From Tessaracoccus rhinocerotis (GTDB taxonomy: Bacteria > Actinomycetota > Actinomycetes > Propionibacteriales > Propionibacteriaceae): 64,000 bases of DNA. Every line of letters starts with the position of its first letter. Position 1 is the stretch's first letter. Below, one piece after another: positions 37,306-46,331 of this stretch. Below the pieces are notes generated by a model, which was given only the letters and a program-made list of their open reading frames with translations, was not told the DNA's origin and made no database searches. A program made the translations under genes and the position numbers. The stretch is taken from the NCBI RefSeq assembly GCF_007197885.1, contig NZ_VKKG01000002.1, positions 1 through 64,000 on the forward strand, given 5' to 3'.

Positions 37306-38760
37306 TCAGGACGGATCCGGGAGCGCGAGGTAGACCGTCTCCAGGTACTCCTGGATCCCCTCGTGGGAGCCCTCTCGCCCGATCCCGGACTGCTTCACGC
37401 CACCGAACGGCGCGGCCGCGTTGGACAGCACGCCGGTGTTGATCCCGATCATCCCAGTCTCCAGCAACACCCCGAGCCGCTGGATGCGGTCCGGGTCACG
37501 CGTGTACGCGTAGGCGGCCAGCCCCATCCGGGTGGCGTTGGCGATCCGCAGGGCCTCGGCCTCGTCGCGGAAGCTGGTCACGACCGCGACGGGACCGAAG
37601 ATCTCCTCGCCGAGGATCGCGGCGTCGTGCCCGACCCCGGCCAGGACGGTGGGCGGGTAGTGGTGGCCGGGCCCGTCGGGGACCTCTCCTCCGGTCAGCA
37701 GCTGGGCGCCCGCAGTGATCGCGCTCGACACCAGGGAGTGGACCTGCTCTCGGGCGTCGGCGGAGATCAGCGGGCCGACGTCGGTGCCCTCGGCGAGTGG
37801 GTCGCCCACCTCCAGCCTGGAGAACTCCGCCGCGAGCCTGCGCGCGAACTCCCCGGCGATCGACTCGTGCACGATGAAGCGGTTGGCCGCTGTGCACGCC
37901 TCGCCGATGTTGCGCAGCTTGGCGGCCTTCGCGCCCTCGACGGCGGCGGCCAGGTCCGCGTCCTCGAACACCAGGAACGGTGCGTTCCCGCCGAGTTCCA
38001 TCGACGTGCGCAGGACGCCGTCCGCGGCCTGCCGCAGGAGTGCCTGACCCACCTCGGTCGAGCCGGTGAACGACAGCTTGCGCAGCCGGGGGTCGGCGAT
38101 GACGGCGTCCGTGACGTCGTGCTCGGTGGAGGTGATGACGTTGACCACGCCGTCGGGGATCCCGACGTCGGCCAGCACCCGCGCGAACAGCAGCGTGGTC
38201 AGCGGCGTCACCGAGCTGGGTCGCAGCACGACGGTGCACCCCGCGGCCAGTGCGGGCGCCACCTTTCGCGTGGCCATCGCCAGCGGGAAGTTCCACGGCG
38301 TCAGCAACAGGCACGGTCCCACGGGCCGCTTCATCACCAGGCCCCGCAGCGTGCCCTCGGGCAGGATGCCGTAGCGGCCCTCGATCCGGACCGCCTCCTC
38401 GGAGAACCAGCGCAGGAACTCGGCCCCGTAGGTGACCTCGCCGTCCGACTCGGGCAGCGTCTTGCCCATCTCGAGCGTCATGGTCCGGGCGAAGTCCTCC
38501 CGTCGTGCGACCACGGCCTCGAAGGCCGCGCGCAGGAGCTCGGCCCGGGTGCGGGGCGGGGTGGCGGCCCAGCCCGGGCGGGCGTGGTCGGCAGCGGCGA
38601 GCGCGGCGAGACCCTGCTCCACGTCGGCGTTGGCGACGGTGGCGAGCAGCTCCCCGGTGTCGGGGTTGGCGACGGGAGTGGCGGGACGGGCACCGTCGAC
38701 CCAGGCGCCCCCGATCCACAGCTGCGTGGGGAGGTCCGAGGGGAGGCTGTGCTCATCCAT
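37306..38760 (-). CDS. NAD(P)-dependent succinate-semialdehyde-type dehydrogenase
   Basis: 484-residue aldehyde dehydrogenase closest to GabD-type enzymes. Visible: T-P-W-N-F-P-L-A-M in the cofactor site, the F-T-G-S-T-E-V-G cofactor loop, E-L-G-G-N-A-P-F with the general-base glutamate, and the nucleophile in G-E-A-C-T-A-A-N-R. Succinate semialdehyde is the likely substrate, but related aldehydes cannot be excluded. It converges on GH105 (18 bases between stops) and is probably its own transcription unit. Confidence 0.8.
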   Translation of the reverse strand: MDEHSLPSDLPTQLWIGGAWVDGARPATPVANPDTGELLATVANADVEQGLAALAAADHARPGWAATPPRTRAELLRAAFEAVVARREDFARTMTLEMGKTLPESDGEVTYGAEFLRWFSEEAVRIEGRYGILPEGTLRGLVMKRPVGPCLLLTPWNFPLAMATRKVAPALAAGCTVVLRPSSVTPLTTLLFARVLADVGIPDGVVNVITSTEHDVTDAVIADPRLRKLSFTGSTEVGQALLRQAADGVLRTSMELGGNAPFLVFEDADLAAAVEGAKAAKLRNIGEACTAANRFIVHESIAGEFARRLAAEFSRLEVGDPLAEGTDVGPLISADAREQVHSLVSSAITAGAQLLTGGEVPDGPGHHYPPTVLAGVGHDAAILGEEIFGPVAVVTSFRDEAEALRIANATRMGLAAYAYTRDPDRIQRLGVLLETGMIGINTGVLSNAAAPFGGVKQSGIGREGSHEGIQEYLETVYLALPDPS

Positions 38761-38789
38761 GCGGCCACGTTACTCCGCCGCGGACGCAC

Positions 38790-38825
38790 CGGGGCCCCGC
38801 CTGCACGGCCGCAGGCGGGGCCCCG
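38790..38825 (-). terminator. terminator hairpin of amtB-glnK
   Basis: A perfect 15-bp stem (38790-38804 with 38811-38825) closes a 6-nt loop 18 bases beyond the glnK stop on the minus strand. It is very GC-rich and lacks a U-run. Confidence 0.7.
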
Positions 38826-38843
38826 GGCGGGGGGATCGGGGCC

Positions 38844-39182
38844 TCAGACGGCGGCGGCGCCGGTCTCCCCGGTGCGGATCCGCACCACCTCGTCGACCGC
38901 CGTGGACCAGACCTTGCCGTCGCCGACGGAGCCGGTGCGGGCGGAGGCGAGGATGACGTCGATCACGCCCTCGGCCTCGTCGTCGCCCACGAGCACCTCG
39001 ATCTTGGCCTTCGTCAGGAAGTCGATCATGTACTCCGTGCCGCGGTAGACCTCGCGGTGCCCGCGCTGGCGGGCGTAGCCGGCGCACTCGGTGACGGTCA
39101 TGCCCGCCACCCCATGTTGGGCCAGCGCCACCTGGACGGCGTTGAGCATCCCGGGCTGGACGATTGCTGTCACGAGCCTCAT
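38844..39182 (-). CDS. glnK: PII nitrogen regulatory protein
   Basis: 112-residue signalling protein that senses 2-oxoglutarate and ATP/ADP and, as GlnK, plugs AmtB. The T-loop reads E-V-Y-R-G-T-E-Y-M with tyrosine at residue 51, the site that is adenylylated in actinobacteria. The C-terminal V-G-D-G-K-V-W segment is the usual nucleotide-binding B-loop. It overlaps amtB by four bases. No glnD follows here: a terminator hairpin comes next. Confidence 0.95.
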   Translation of the reverse strand: MRLVTAIVQPGMLNAVQVALAQHGVAGMTVTECAGYARQRGHREVYRGTEYMIDFLTKAKIEVLVGDDEAEGVIDVILASARTGSVGDGKVWSTAVDEVVRIRTGETGAAAV

Positions 39183-40510
39183 GCCACACTCTCCTCTTCA
39201 CGGACGGGGACGACGATGGTCTGCCTGACCGAGTGCGACGAGTAGGCGACGTGGCTGAGGTCGTAGCCGGTCTCGGCATGCTCGGCGTTGTCGATGCCGG
39301 CGGTCTCGGCGGTCTCGGAGACGCGGATGCCGATCGTCACGTCGAGCACCTTGGCGATCGCGAACGTCACCACGAAGCTGTACGCCAGCACCGCGGCGGC
39401 GCCGAGGAACTGGGCCCACATCACGGCGAAGCCGCCGCCGTAGAGGATGCCCGCCGCGGCGGTGGGGGAGGCGGGGTCGGCGAGAAAGCCGATGGCCAGA
39501 GTGCCGATGAGGCCACCGCCCAGGTGCACGCCGACGACGTCGAGTGAGTCGTCGTAGCCCAGCTTGTTCTTGAGGCCGATCAGGAAGGCGCAGCCCACAC
39601 CGGCCAGCAGGCCGATGGCGAGCGCACCGAGCGGGCTGACGGCGGCGCAGGCGGGCGTGATGCCCACGAGGCCGGCCACGATGCCCGACGCCGCGCCCAG
39701 GGTGGTGGCGTGGCCGTCGCGGAGGCGCTCCACCACGAGCCAGCCGATCATGGCGGCGGCCGCACCGGCGAGGGTGTTGACCCAGGCCACGCCGGCGGTG
39801 CCGTTGGCTGCCAGGGCGGAGCCGCCGTTGAAGCCGAACCAGCCGAACCACAGCAGGCCCGCACCGAGCATCACCAGGGTCAGGTTGTGGGGACGCATCG
39901 GCGTCCTGCCCCAGCCCAGGCGCGGGCCCAGGACGACGCACAGGGCCAGGGCGGCGGCGCCGGCGTTGATGTGGATCGCGGTGCCACCGGCGAAGTCGAT
40001 GGCGCCGATGGTGTTGGCGATGAAGCCGCCGGTAGCCGAGACGCTGTCGTCGAAGGCGAAGACCCAGTGGGCGGCCGGGAAGTAGACCAGCAGCGCCCAG
40101 ACGGCAGCGAAGACGATCCAGGCGGAGAACTTCATGCGGTCCGCCACGGCGCCGCTGACCAGTGCCACGGCGATGATCGCGAACGCGCACTGGAACCCGG
40201 CGAAGACCATGGTGGGGATGGTGCCGACCATCGCGTCCGGGCTCATCAGCGACGACAGCCCCGCGAAGGTCAGCGGGTTGCCGACCACGCCGCCGATCGA
40301 GTCCCCGAAGGCCATCGAGAAGCCGACGAGGATCCACAGGACGCCGACGACCGCCATGGTGATGATCGACATCATGAGCATGTTGAGCACGCTCTTGGCG
40401 CGCACCATGCCTCCGTAGAAGAAGGCCAGGGCGGGCGTCATCAGGAGTACCAGCGCGGCGCTGGCAAGTACCCAGGCGGTGTCGCCTGCGGAGAGTTCCA
40501 GAAGGTTCAT
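39179..40510 (-). CDS. amtB: ammonium transporter
   Basis: 443-residue AmtB/MEP channel with about 11 membrane helices. The twin pore histidines are recognisable in A-I-H-I-N-A-G-A and V-V-G-V-H-L-G-G-G. Y-G-G-M-V-R-A-K-S-V-L-N-M near the N-terminus is also typical. ATG 40510 is chosen over the in-frame GTG two codons upstream because M-N-L-L-E-L-S-A-G-D-T-A-W needs no extension; neither has a clear ribosome binding site. The probable GlnR site is 67-104 bp upstream. Confidence 0.95.
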   Translation of the reverse strand: MNLLELSAGDTAWVLASAALVLLMTPALAFFYGGMVRAKSVLNMLMMSIITMAVVGVLWILVGFSMAFGDSIGGVVGNPLTFAGLSSLMSPDAMVGTIPTMVFAGFQCAFAIIAVALVSGAVADRMKFSAWIVFAAVWALLVYFPAAHWVFAFDDSVSATGGFIANTIGAIDFAGGTAIHINAGAAALALCVVLGPRLGWGRTPMRPHNLTLVMLGAGLLWFGWFGFNGGSALAANGTAGVAWVNTLAGAAAAMIGWLVVERLRDGHATTLGAASGIVAGLVGITPACAAVSPLGALAIGLLAGVGCAFLIGLKNKLGYDDSLDVVGVHLGGGLIGTLAIGFLADPASPTAAAGILYGGGFAVMWAQFLGAAAVLAYSFVVTFAIAKVLDVTIGIRVSETAETAGIDNAEHAETGYDLSHVAYSSHSVRQTIVVPVREEESVA

Positions 40511-40576
40511 GGTCACGATCCAACCGAGTCAACGTTTCGGCAGGACCGTCGCCCGGTAACGAACCGTCCCTCGCCC

Positions 40577-40614
40577 GTTGCTGTTCGGTTGCTCCGTGGT
40601 TACCGACCGATTAC
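40577..40614 (-). promoter_or_regulatory. GlnR-like array of four half-sites upstream of amtB
   Basis: Read on the minus strand, GTAAT-n6-GTAAC-n6-GCAAC-n6-GCAAC places four related 5-mers at exact 11-bp intervals. GlnR boxes of actinobacteria are written as gTnAC-n6-GnAAC units with this period. The array precedes amtB-glnK, a classic GlnR-activated target. Confidence 0.7.
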
Positions 40615-40644
40615 GGAGTCCTCACTAACCGGTCCATGGCGTAG

Positions 40645-41133
40645 TCAGCCGCGGTTCACGCGCTCGAGCCGGACGTGCTCCAGGTTGTCGCGCTCCAGGT
40701 CAGCCCAAGACCCCTCGAAGGTGAACTCGGCGAAGGCGGAGGTGGGGAACCAGCACTGCAGGTCATCGGCCTCCTTGGGGGAACCGGCGTAGCTGAGCTG
40801 GGCCGACAGGCTCGGGATGGTGGGGGCGTGGCCCACCACGAGCAGACCCGTCACCGCGTCATCGGTCTCGGCGATCCGCTGCAGCATCGTCTCGGTGCCG
40901 TCCTCGTACAACGCGCGCTGGTACTCCACGGGGATGTCGAGTCCGAGTGCGGTGAACGTCTGTCGGGTACGCGTGGAGGTGGACACCAAGGCGTACTGCA
41001 GGCCCAGGCCGGCCAGCACCTTGCCGGTGTCCTGCGCGGCCTGCACACCGCGGGGGAGCAGCTCTCGGGCGTGGTCACCGCCCGGGTTGTTGCCTTCGGT
41101 CTTGGCGTGGCGCATCAACACGAGTCGTCTCAT
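40645..41133 (-). CDS. SixA-like histidine phosphatase
   Basis: 162-residue phosphatase of the histidine phosphatase superfamily. The N-terminal L-V-L-M-R-H-A-K-T-E-G is the R-H-G-type catalytic motif (H-A here, as in SixA), and the second catalytic histidine is in L-V-V-G-H-A-P-T. TAGACT on the minus strand (41145-41140) lies six bases before the ATG, suggesting a leaderless message. The substrate is unknown; SixA acts on phosphohistidine proteins in enterobacteria. Confidence 0.88.
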   Translation of the reverse strand: MRRLVLMRHAKTEGNNPGGDHARELLPRGVQAAQDTGKVLAGLGLQYALVSTSTRTRQTFTALGLDIPVEYQRALYEDGTETMLQRIAETDDAVTGLLVVGHAPTIPSLSAQLSYAGSPKEADDLQCWFPTSAFAEFTFEGSWADLERDNLEHVRLERVNRG

Positions 41134-41164
41134 GCACCGAGTCTAGGAGGCTGCCGGACGCTGC

Positions 41165-41245
41165 CCGCTGATTCTGTGACCGGGAACCGAATCCGGGCCA
41201 ACTTTGAAACGTGCCAAAAACCGTTCCCGGTAGCAGAATCAGCGG
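41165..41245. repeat. 81-bp imperfect inverted repeat
   Basis: The left arm (41165 onward, CCGCTGATTCTG then ACCGGGAAC) and the right arm (ending at 41245) are inverted copies with a two-base mismatch after 12 matching bases and nine matching bases beyond it. About 35 bases separate the arms. It lies between the sixA promoter and the end of the methyltransferase gene. No target duplication or transposase is seen. It may be a terminator, an operator or a small repeat element. Confidence 0.6.
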
Positions 41246-41265
41246 AACGGAAAGGGAAGGCCGGA

Positions 41266-42270
41266 TCAGGGCTTGGTGGCGACCATCAGGTCGCGCCGGA
41301 TCGAGGAGTCCACGCGGTGCGCGAAGCGATCCCAGGCCCCGCCCTCGTTGACCACGAGGCCGGCCGCCTCCATGACCGAGGCGAGGTCCTCGCGCGGCAT
41401 GCCGAGCGTGTTCCAGGAGAGCCCCAGCGCGCCGCCGTGCACCAGCTGGCCGGCCCAGACGGGTACGGCCTCCTTCAGCAGGCCGGCGGGGGTGCGGTCC
41501 CTGCGCCCGGAGTGGCCGACGACGTCGGTGTGCGAGCCGTGCACCACGCCGTAGGGGGCGTCGACGACGACGGCGTCGAACTTCTTCTTCCCGAACAGGT
41601 CCGCGGCCGCCCGGGTGTCGCCGGTGAAGGAGGTGAGCTGTCGCTCGCCAAGGGCGGTGGTGATGGTGGCGTCGAACCGCTTGCCGATGGACTTGCCGTC
41701 GCGGCGCACGGGCGTGGTCCTGGTCTTGTGCTTGATCCGCTTGCGGCGCAGCCAGGTGCTGTAGAACGCGGCCATCTGCTCGAACGCCTTCGTGTCCGCC
41801 TCCACGCCGAAGGCGTCGTGGCCGGCGAGCAGGGCGGTGGACAAGGTGGTGCCGCGGCCGGCCATCGGGTCCAGCACCTGCCGGGGTCCGGTGGCCTCCC
41901 GGGTGACGGCGGCCAGCGTCACGTTCAGCAACAGCCGCGTGAACTGCTCGTTGGTCTTGCCCTGGTACTTGGGGATGGTGACGAGGTCGTCGTCGAGCGC
42001 ATCCACGGCGGGCAGGGCGACCGGCCGCAGCAGGTCACCGGAGCGCTCGAACAGCGCGAACGCGGTGGACTGCGAGGCGATGGTGGCCGACGCGGCGTCG
42101 TCGAGTCCGGGTGCGCTGAAGGCGAGGTAGCCGACCCCTGCGAGCTCCTGGTCGGAGGCCCCGGCGGTGAACGGTGCGGTCAGCTCGAGTTCGGCGACGC
42201 TCAGCGTCGCCGCCTCACCGGCGTAGACACGGTTGGCGGAGGGGGAGCGCAGCAGCAGGTACTCGGGCAT
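41266..42270 (-). CDS. Trm11/TrmG10-like SAM methyltransferase
   Basis: 334-residue protein. A ~130-residue N-terminal region precedes a methyltransferase core with motif L-D-P-M-A-G-R-G-T-T-L and the catalytic D-A-P-Y-G, the form found in N2-guanine tRNA methyltransferases and in amino-DNA methyltransferases. K-Y-Q-G-K-T-N-E-Q-F before the core also resembles the Trm11/G10 group. The substrate, probably an RNA guanine, is inferred. The gene is on the minus strand before the 81-bp inverted repeat. Confidence 0.7.
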   Translation of the reverse strand: MPEYLLLRSPSANRVYAGEAATLSVAELELTAPFTAGASDQELAGVGYLAFSAPGLDDAASATIASQSTAFALFERSGDLLRPVALPAVDALDDDLVTIPKYQGKTNEQFTRLLLNVTLAAVTREATGPRQVLDPMAGRGTTLSTALLAGHDAFGVEADTKAFEQMAAFYSTWLRRKRIKHKTRTTPVRRDGKSIGKRFDATITTALGERQLTSFTGDTRAAADLFGKKKFDAVVVDAPYGVVHGSHTDVVGHSGRRDRTPAGLLKEAVPVWAGQLVHGGALGLSWNTLGMPREDLASVMEAAGLVVNEGGAWDRFAHRVDSSIRRDLMVATKP

Positions 42271-42306
42271 TGGACAAGTGTCGCAGACCCGCGGGGGGCC
42301 GCGGTG

Positions 42307-42870
42307 TCAGGCCAGGTTGACGTGGTGGTGCTCGAAGGGAGTGCCCTTCGCGCGGTCGAAGGAGGCCTTGATCTCGTCCTCGGCGTCGACCTTGCCGGTC
42401 CACGTGGCGCCCTCGACGGACTTGCCGGGCTCGAGGTCCTTGTAGACGGAGAAGAAGTGCTCGATCTCCAGCAGCATGTGCTCGGGGACGGTGTCCAGGT
42501 CCTGCACGGCGTGACGGCGCGTGTCGGCGGTGGCAACGCACAGCACCTTGTCGTCGCCGCCCATCTCGTCGGTCATGCGGAACATGGCGACGGCGTAGCA
42601 CTCGATCAGGCAACCCGGGAAGGTGGGCTCGGCGCCGATCACCATGGCGTCGAGGGGGTCCCCGTCCTGGCCCAGCGTGCCCTCGATGAACCCGTAGTCG
42701 TACGGGTACTGCGTCGACGTGAACAGCGTGCGGTCCAGCCGGATACGACCCGTGTTGTGGTCCATCTCGTACTTGTTCTTGGTTCCCTTGGGGATCTCCA
42801 CGGTGACATCGAACAGCACCCGTCGGTCCGCAGGCAGAACCTCGATGTTCTCGACGACGTCTTCGCTCAC
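42307..42870 (-). CDS. ppa: inorganic pyrophosphatase (family I)
   Basis: 187-residue soluble pyrophosphatase that drives biosynthesis by hydrolysing PPi. E-I-P-K-G-T-K-N-K-Y-E and the metal site D-Y-G-F-I-E-G-T and D-G-D-P-L-D-A are diagnostic. GTG 42870 has TAGGAGC upstream, giving M-S-E-D-V-V-E-N. It is divergent from dacB, with 76 bp between the starts. The C-terminal tail beyond the catalytic core is longer than in the shortest bacterial forms. Confidence 0.95.
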   Translation of the reverse strand: MSEDVVENIEVLPADRRVLFDVTVEIPKGTKNKYEMDHNTGRIRLDRTLFTSTQYPYDYGFIEGTLGQDGDPLDAMVIGAEPTFPGCLIECYAVAMFRMTDEMGGDDKVLCVATADTRRHAVQDLDTVPEHMLLEIEHFFSVYKDLEPGKSVEGATWTGKVDAEDEIKASFDRAKGTPFEHHHVNLA

Positions 42871-42946
42871 TGAACGCGCTCCTATGATTGAGGGCAACCC
42901 GCCGGTGCGGGTGGATGTGTTGCACAATACCGCGTCTGGAGCATGA

Positions 42947-44374
42947 ATGAGGTCATCGGGCAGGGCCCTGCAGTGGCTCGCCGTCTGGATCGTCCTGGGG
43001 GTGCTGCTGGCGCTGGGGTTCGTCGGCGCCGTGTTCCTGCGCCCGGCCATGGTGGCCCTCGGGGCGGAGACCACGGGCGCCCCGACCACCGTCCCCCCGA
43101 CCCTCTTCGAGCCGCCGCCGGTCGAGCAGGTGGAGCCGCCGATAGGCACCGGCCTCGTGGGCCCGGCGGCCGTTGCGGAGCCCGGGACGGAGCCGTCACG
43201 GGAGGTGCTGGAGGCCAGGCTCGCCGCGCTCGACACCACCGCCCTGGCCGCCGGCGCCGAGGAGGGACTGCTGCTCGGGCTGGAGGTGCTGGACGTCGAG
43301 ACGGGGGAGGTGCTCGCCGCCCGCAACGCGGACCAGCCCCTCATCCCTGCCTCCAACACGAAGCTGTTGACGGTCGCGGCGGTCATCAACGCCTTCGAGG
43401 ACGAGGACACCTTCGCCACCACCGTCGTCCAGCCCGAACCCGGCCGGATCGTGCTCGTCGGCGGTGGCGACCCGCTGCTCACCAGCGTCCCGGTCGAGCC
43501 CGGCACCTACCCGCGCCCCGCCTCCCTCGAGGAGCTCGCGGCCGCCGCCGCCGAGGCGCTCAGCGCCGCCGGCCAGTCGTCGGTCGCCGTCGGCTACGAC
43601 GCCTCCCTCTTCGAGGAGGAGTGGAACCGGACCTGGCCGGGCAACTACGCCGACCAGGTCACCCGCATCACCGCACTCTGGGCCGACGAGGGTCGGCAGG
43701 CCAACCGGGTGCGCAGCAACACCCCGGCCGAGCTGGCGGCACAGACCTTCGCCGCCCAGCTGACTGCCGAGGGCATCACCGTCACCGGCGCGCCCGTGGC
43801 CGCCCTTGCCGAAGGCGAGGAGATCGCGCGGGTGGAATCGCTCCCGGTCCACGTCCTCGCGGAGCAGGCCATGCTCCGGTCGAACAACTCCTTCACCGAG
43901 GTGCTCGGCATGCAGCTGGCGCTGCGGACGGGGCACCCTGCGACGTTCGCGGGCGCCGTCGCGGCCATCGAGGAGGAACTGGCTGGGCTGGGCCTCTGGG
44001 ACGATGCTGCGGTGATCCACGACGCCTCCGGCCTGTCCCGCAGCAACGCCGTCCCCGCCGCGATGCTGGCCGCCACGATGCGCCACGTGGCCACCGAGCC
44101 CCGACTCACGGTCGTCCTGGACGGCCTGCCGGTAGCAGGCGTGACCGGCACCCTCTCCGGTCGCTTCGACGACCCGGTCTCCAGCCCCGCACGCGGGGTC
44201 GCGAGGGCCAAGACGGGCTCGCTCACCCGCGTGGCGACTCTGGCCGGGACCACCGTCACCGCCGACGGCCGGGTGGTTGCCTACGCGTTCATGACCAACG
44301 GGTCCGCCGACGGTTGGGCCGCGCGGATCTGGACCGACCGCTCCGTCGGCACGCTCACGGGATGCGGTTGCTGA
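42947..44374 (+). CDS. dacB: D-alanyl-D-alanine carboxypeptidase / PBP4-type
   Basis: 475-residue penicillin-binding protein of the class C (DacB) type that trims or cleaves peptidoglycan cross-links. An N-terminal membrane helix (~8-30) is followed by a Pro/Val linker, then the triads S-N-T-K (~135), S-N-N and K-T-G-S, in the normal order. TGGAGC precedes the ATG. Its stop overlaps the start of the protease gene by one base, so dacB, the protease, tilS and hpt form a tight cluster, as in other actinobacteria. Confidence 0.93.
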   Translation: MRSSGRALQWLAVWIVLGVLLALGFVGAVFLRPAMVALGAETTGAPTTVPPTLFEPPPVEQVEPPIGTGLVGPAAVAEPGTEPSREVLEARLAALDTTALAAGAEEGLLLGLEVLDVETGEVLAARNADQPLIPASNTKLLTVAAVINAFEDEDTFATTVVQPEPGRIVLVGGGDPLLTSVPVEPGTYPRPASLEELAAAAAEALSAAGQSSVAVGYDASLFEEEWNRTWPGNYADQVTRITALWADEGRQANRVRSNTPAELAAQTFAAQLTAEGITVTGAPVAALAEGEEIARVESLPVHVLAEQAMLRSNNSFTEVLGMQLALRTGHPATFAGAVAAIEEELAGLGLWDDAAVIHDASGLSRSNAVPAAMLAATMRHVATEPRLTVVLDGLPVAGVTGTLSGRFDDPVSSPARGVARAKTGSLTRVATLAGTTVTADGRVVAYAFMTNGSADGWAARIWTDRSVGTLTGCGC

Positions 44375-45351
44375 TGCAACTGCGCCCCCACGTCGACTGG
44401 TCCCTCGCGAAGAAGCTCGCCGGACGGCTCCTGGCCGACCTGCCCGACGCCACCCGCCCGGAGGCGCACCAGAGCGTCGGGTCGCTGCGGGTGGCCGCCC
44501 GCCGCGGCGGCGAACTGGCCGTTCGATTCAGCGGCCTCGACGGCGAACCCGCCCCGAGGGTGGCGGTCACCGACCGCGACGGCTGGGCGCACGGCATGAC
44601 GGTGATGGCCGACGCCGTGATCGGAACTCTGCCGATGCGGACCCGCAGCGAAGGGCTCCGCAAGCGTCTCGTCGGTCTTGGGTACGGCAGCCTCTCGGGG
44701 GTGGCGATGGGGTTCGTCGGCCGCCAGTTGCTGGGCCAGTACGACGCCTTCTCGCCCGAGCCCACGCTGTACCTGATCGCGCCCAACATCGTCGCCATGC
44801 AGCGCGCCAGGCGCCTCGTCCCGAAGGACTTCCACCTGTGGGTGGCGATCCACGAACAGACCCACGCCGTCCAGTTCAGCGCCGCCCCGTGGTTGGGGGA
44901 GTACCTGCGCGAGCGCTTCGTCGCGATCGCCACCGACGACCTGTCCGCCTCCGGTGCCCTGCGGAACCTGACCGCCGGCCGCGGTGCCGCCTCGGCCGTC
45001 GCGAGCCCCGAGGGGCACAGTGCGCTGGACGAGATGTCGGCCGCCATGACGCTCGTCGAGGGCCACGCCGACTTCGTCTCCGACGCGGTCGGCCGGCGCA
45101 ACGTGCCCACCGTGGCCCAGCTGCGCAAGGCCTTCGCCCGCGACGCCGGGCCGTCCCGGCTGGCGAAGCTCATGCCCGCCGTCGACAAGACCGCCCAGTA
45201 CCGCGACGGGCTGGCGTTCTGCCGCAAGGTGGCCGGACGGGTGGGGCGCCGCGGCCTGGCCAGAGCCTTCGAGGCGCCCGAGAACCTGCCCACGGCCGCG
45301 GAGATCGCGGACCCGGCCGAGTACCTGCGGAGGGTCCATGGCAAGGCGTGA
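44374..45351 (+). CDS. Zincin_2-type zinc metalloprotease (DUF2342)
   Basis: 325-residue actinobacterial protein of the Zincin_2 family, once linked to coenzyme F420 genes by genomic context only. The zinc motif is H-E-Q-T-H and a likely third ligand is the glutamate in L-V-E-G-H-A-D-F. No signal peptide is seen. ATG 44374 shares a base with the dacB stop; an in-frame ATG at 44362 would overlap dacB more. It overlaps tilS by 14 bases. The dacB-protease-tilS order is a known actinobacterial arrangement. Confidence 0.85.
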   Translation: MQLRPHVDWSLAKKLAGRLLADLPDATRPEAHQSVGSLRVAARRGGELAVRFSGLDGEPAPRVAVTDRDGWAHGMTVMADAVIGTLPMRTRSEGLRKRLVGLGYGSLSGVAMGFVGRQLLGQYDAFSPEPTLYLIAPNIVAMQRARRLVPKDFHLWVAIHEQTHAVQFSAAPWLGEYLRERFVAIATDDLSASGALRNLTAGRGAASAVASPEGHSALDEMSAAMTLVEGHADFVSDAVGRRNVPTVAQLRKAFARDAGPSRLAKLMPAVDKTAQYRDGLAFCRKVAGRVGRRGLARAFEAPENLPTAAEIADPAEYLRRVHGKA

Positions 45352-46276
45352 ACTCGGGCCCGCGGCCCTCGAGGTGGCGCAGGCGGTGGCGGCGCTGCTG
45401 CCCGCCGGCGAGGTGGTCGTCGGCGTTTCCGGTGGTGCCGACTCCCTGGCGCTGGCGCTCGGCGCCCAGTGGGCGGCCGCCCGGTCGGGGACGGTGGTGC
45501 GCTGCGTCGTGGTCGACCACGGGCTCCAGGCCGGCTCCGCCGACGTGGCGGCCGCAGTGGTGCGCCGGTTGGACGACCGGGGCGTGCACGCCGAGGTGCG
45601 CCGCGTGGCCGTCGACCTCGCCGCCGGCGAGGGCCTCGAGTCCGCCGCCCGCGACGCCCGCCTCGATGCCCTCGCGGCTGACGGGGTGCCCGTGCTGCTG
45701 GGCCACACCCTCGACGACCAGGCCGAGTCCGTGCTGCTGGGACTGCTGCGGGGCTCCGGCGTCCGCTCGCTGGCCGGCATGGCGCAGGTCCGGCCCCCGT
45801 TCCTGCGCCCCCTGCTCACGATCCGGCGTGCCACGACGCACCTGGCGTGCCGGGAGTGGGGGATCGAGCACTGGTCCGACCCGCACAACACCGACGACCG
45901 CTTCGCCCGAGTGCGCGTGCGCAACCACGTCGGAGCCCTGGGCGAAGCGCTTGGTCGCGACGTCGCACCGGCACTCGCGCGCTCCGCCGCCCTGGCGCGC
46001 ATCGACGCCGACTACCTGGACGGGCTCGCGCTCGGCGTCGGGGCGAAGGCGCTCGACGGGCGCGACCTGCGGGCCGACGTGGCGGACCTGCCCGACGCCA
46101 TCCGGCTGCGGGTCGTCCGCGACTGGCTGGCCGCCCACGGCGTCGAACCGTTGGGCATGGTGCACCTGCAGGCCGTGGACGCGCTGGTCACGTCGTGGAA
46201 GGGCCAGGGGCCGGTCGACCTGCCCGGCGCGCGGGTGCACCGCTCCGACGGCACGCTGCACGTGACCCGGGTCTGA
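45338..46276 (+). CDS. tilS: tRNA(Ile)-lysidine synthetase
   Basis: 312-residue N-type ATP pyrophosphatase that converts C34 to lysidine in tRNA-Ile(CAU), so that it reads AUA. The P-loop S-G-G-A-D-S is at about residues 31-36, and G-H-T-L-D-D-Q-A-E-S is the H-T-x-D-D-Q motif. It is shorter than E. coli TilS, lacking most of the C-terminal domains, as is normal in actinobacteria. The start lies 14 bases inside the preceding gene. Confidence 0.95.
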   Translation: MARRELGPAALEVAQAVAALLPAGEVVVGVSGGADSLALALGAQWAAARSGTVVRCVVVDHGLQAGSADVAAAVVRRLDDRGVHAEVRRVAVDLAAGEGLESAARDARLDALAADGVPVLLGHTLDDQAESVLLGLLRGSGVRSLAGMAQVRPPFLRPLLTIRRATTHLACREWGIEHWSDPHNTDDRFARVRVRNHVGALGEALGRDVAPALARSAALARIDADYLDGLALGVGAKALDGRDLRADVADLPDAIRLRVVRDWLAAHGVEPLGMVHLQAVDALVTSWKGQGPVDLPGARVHRSDGTLHVTRV

Positions 46277-46331
46277 GCGCCCGCTCCGCCCGGGTGTCCC
46301 AGCGAGCTCCGACGGGCGCTAGTCTGTGGGG

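Noticed and set aside
41165-41245. Insertion sequence or MITE
   Set aside because: An inverted repeat is present, but no direct target duplication, transposase or second copy can be seen in the window.
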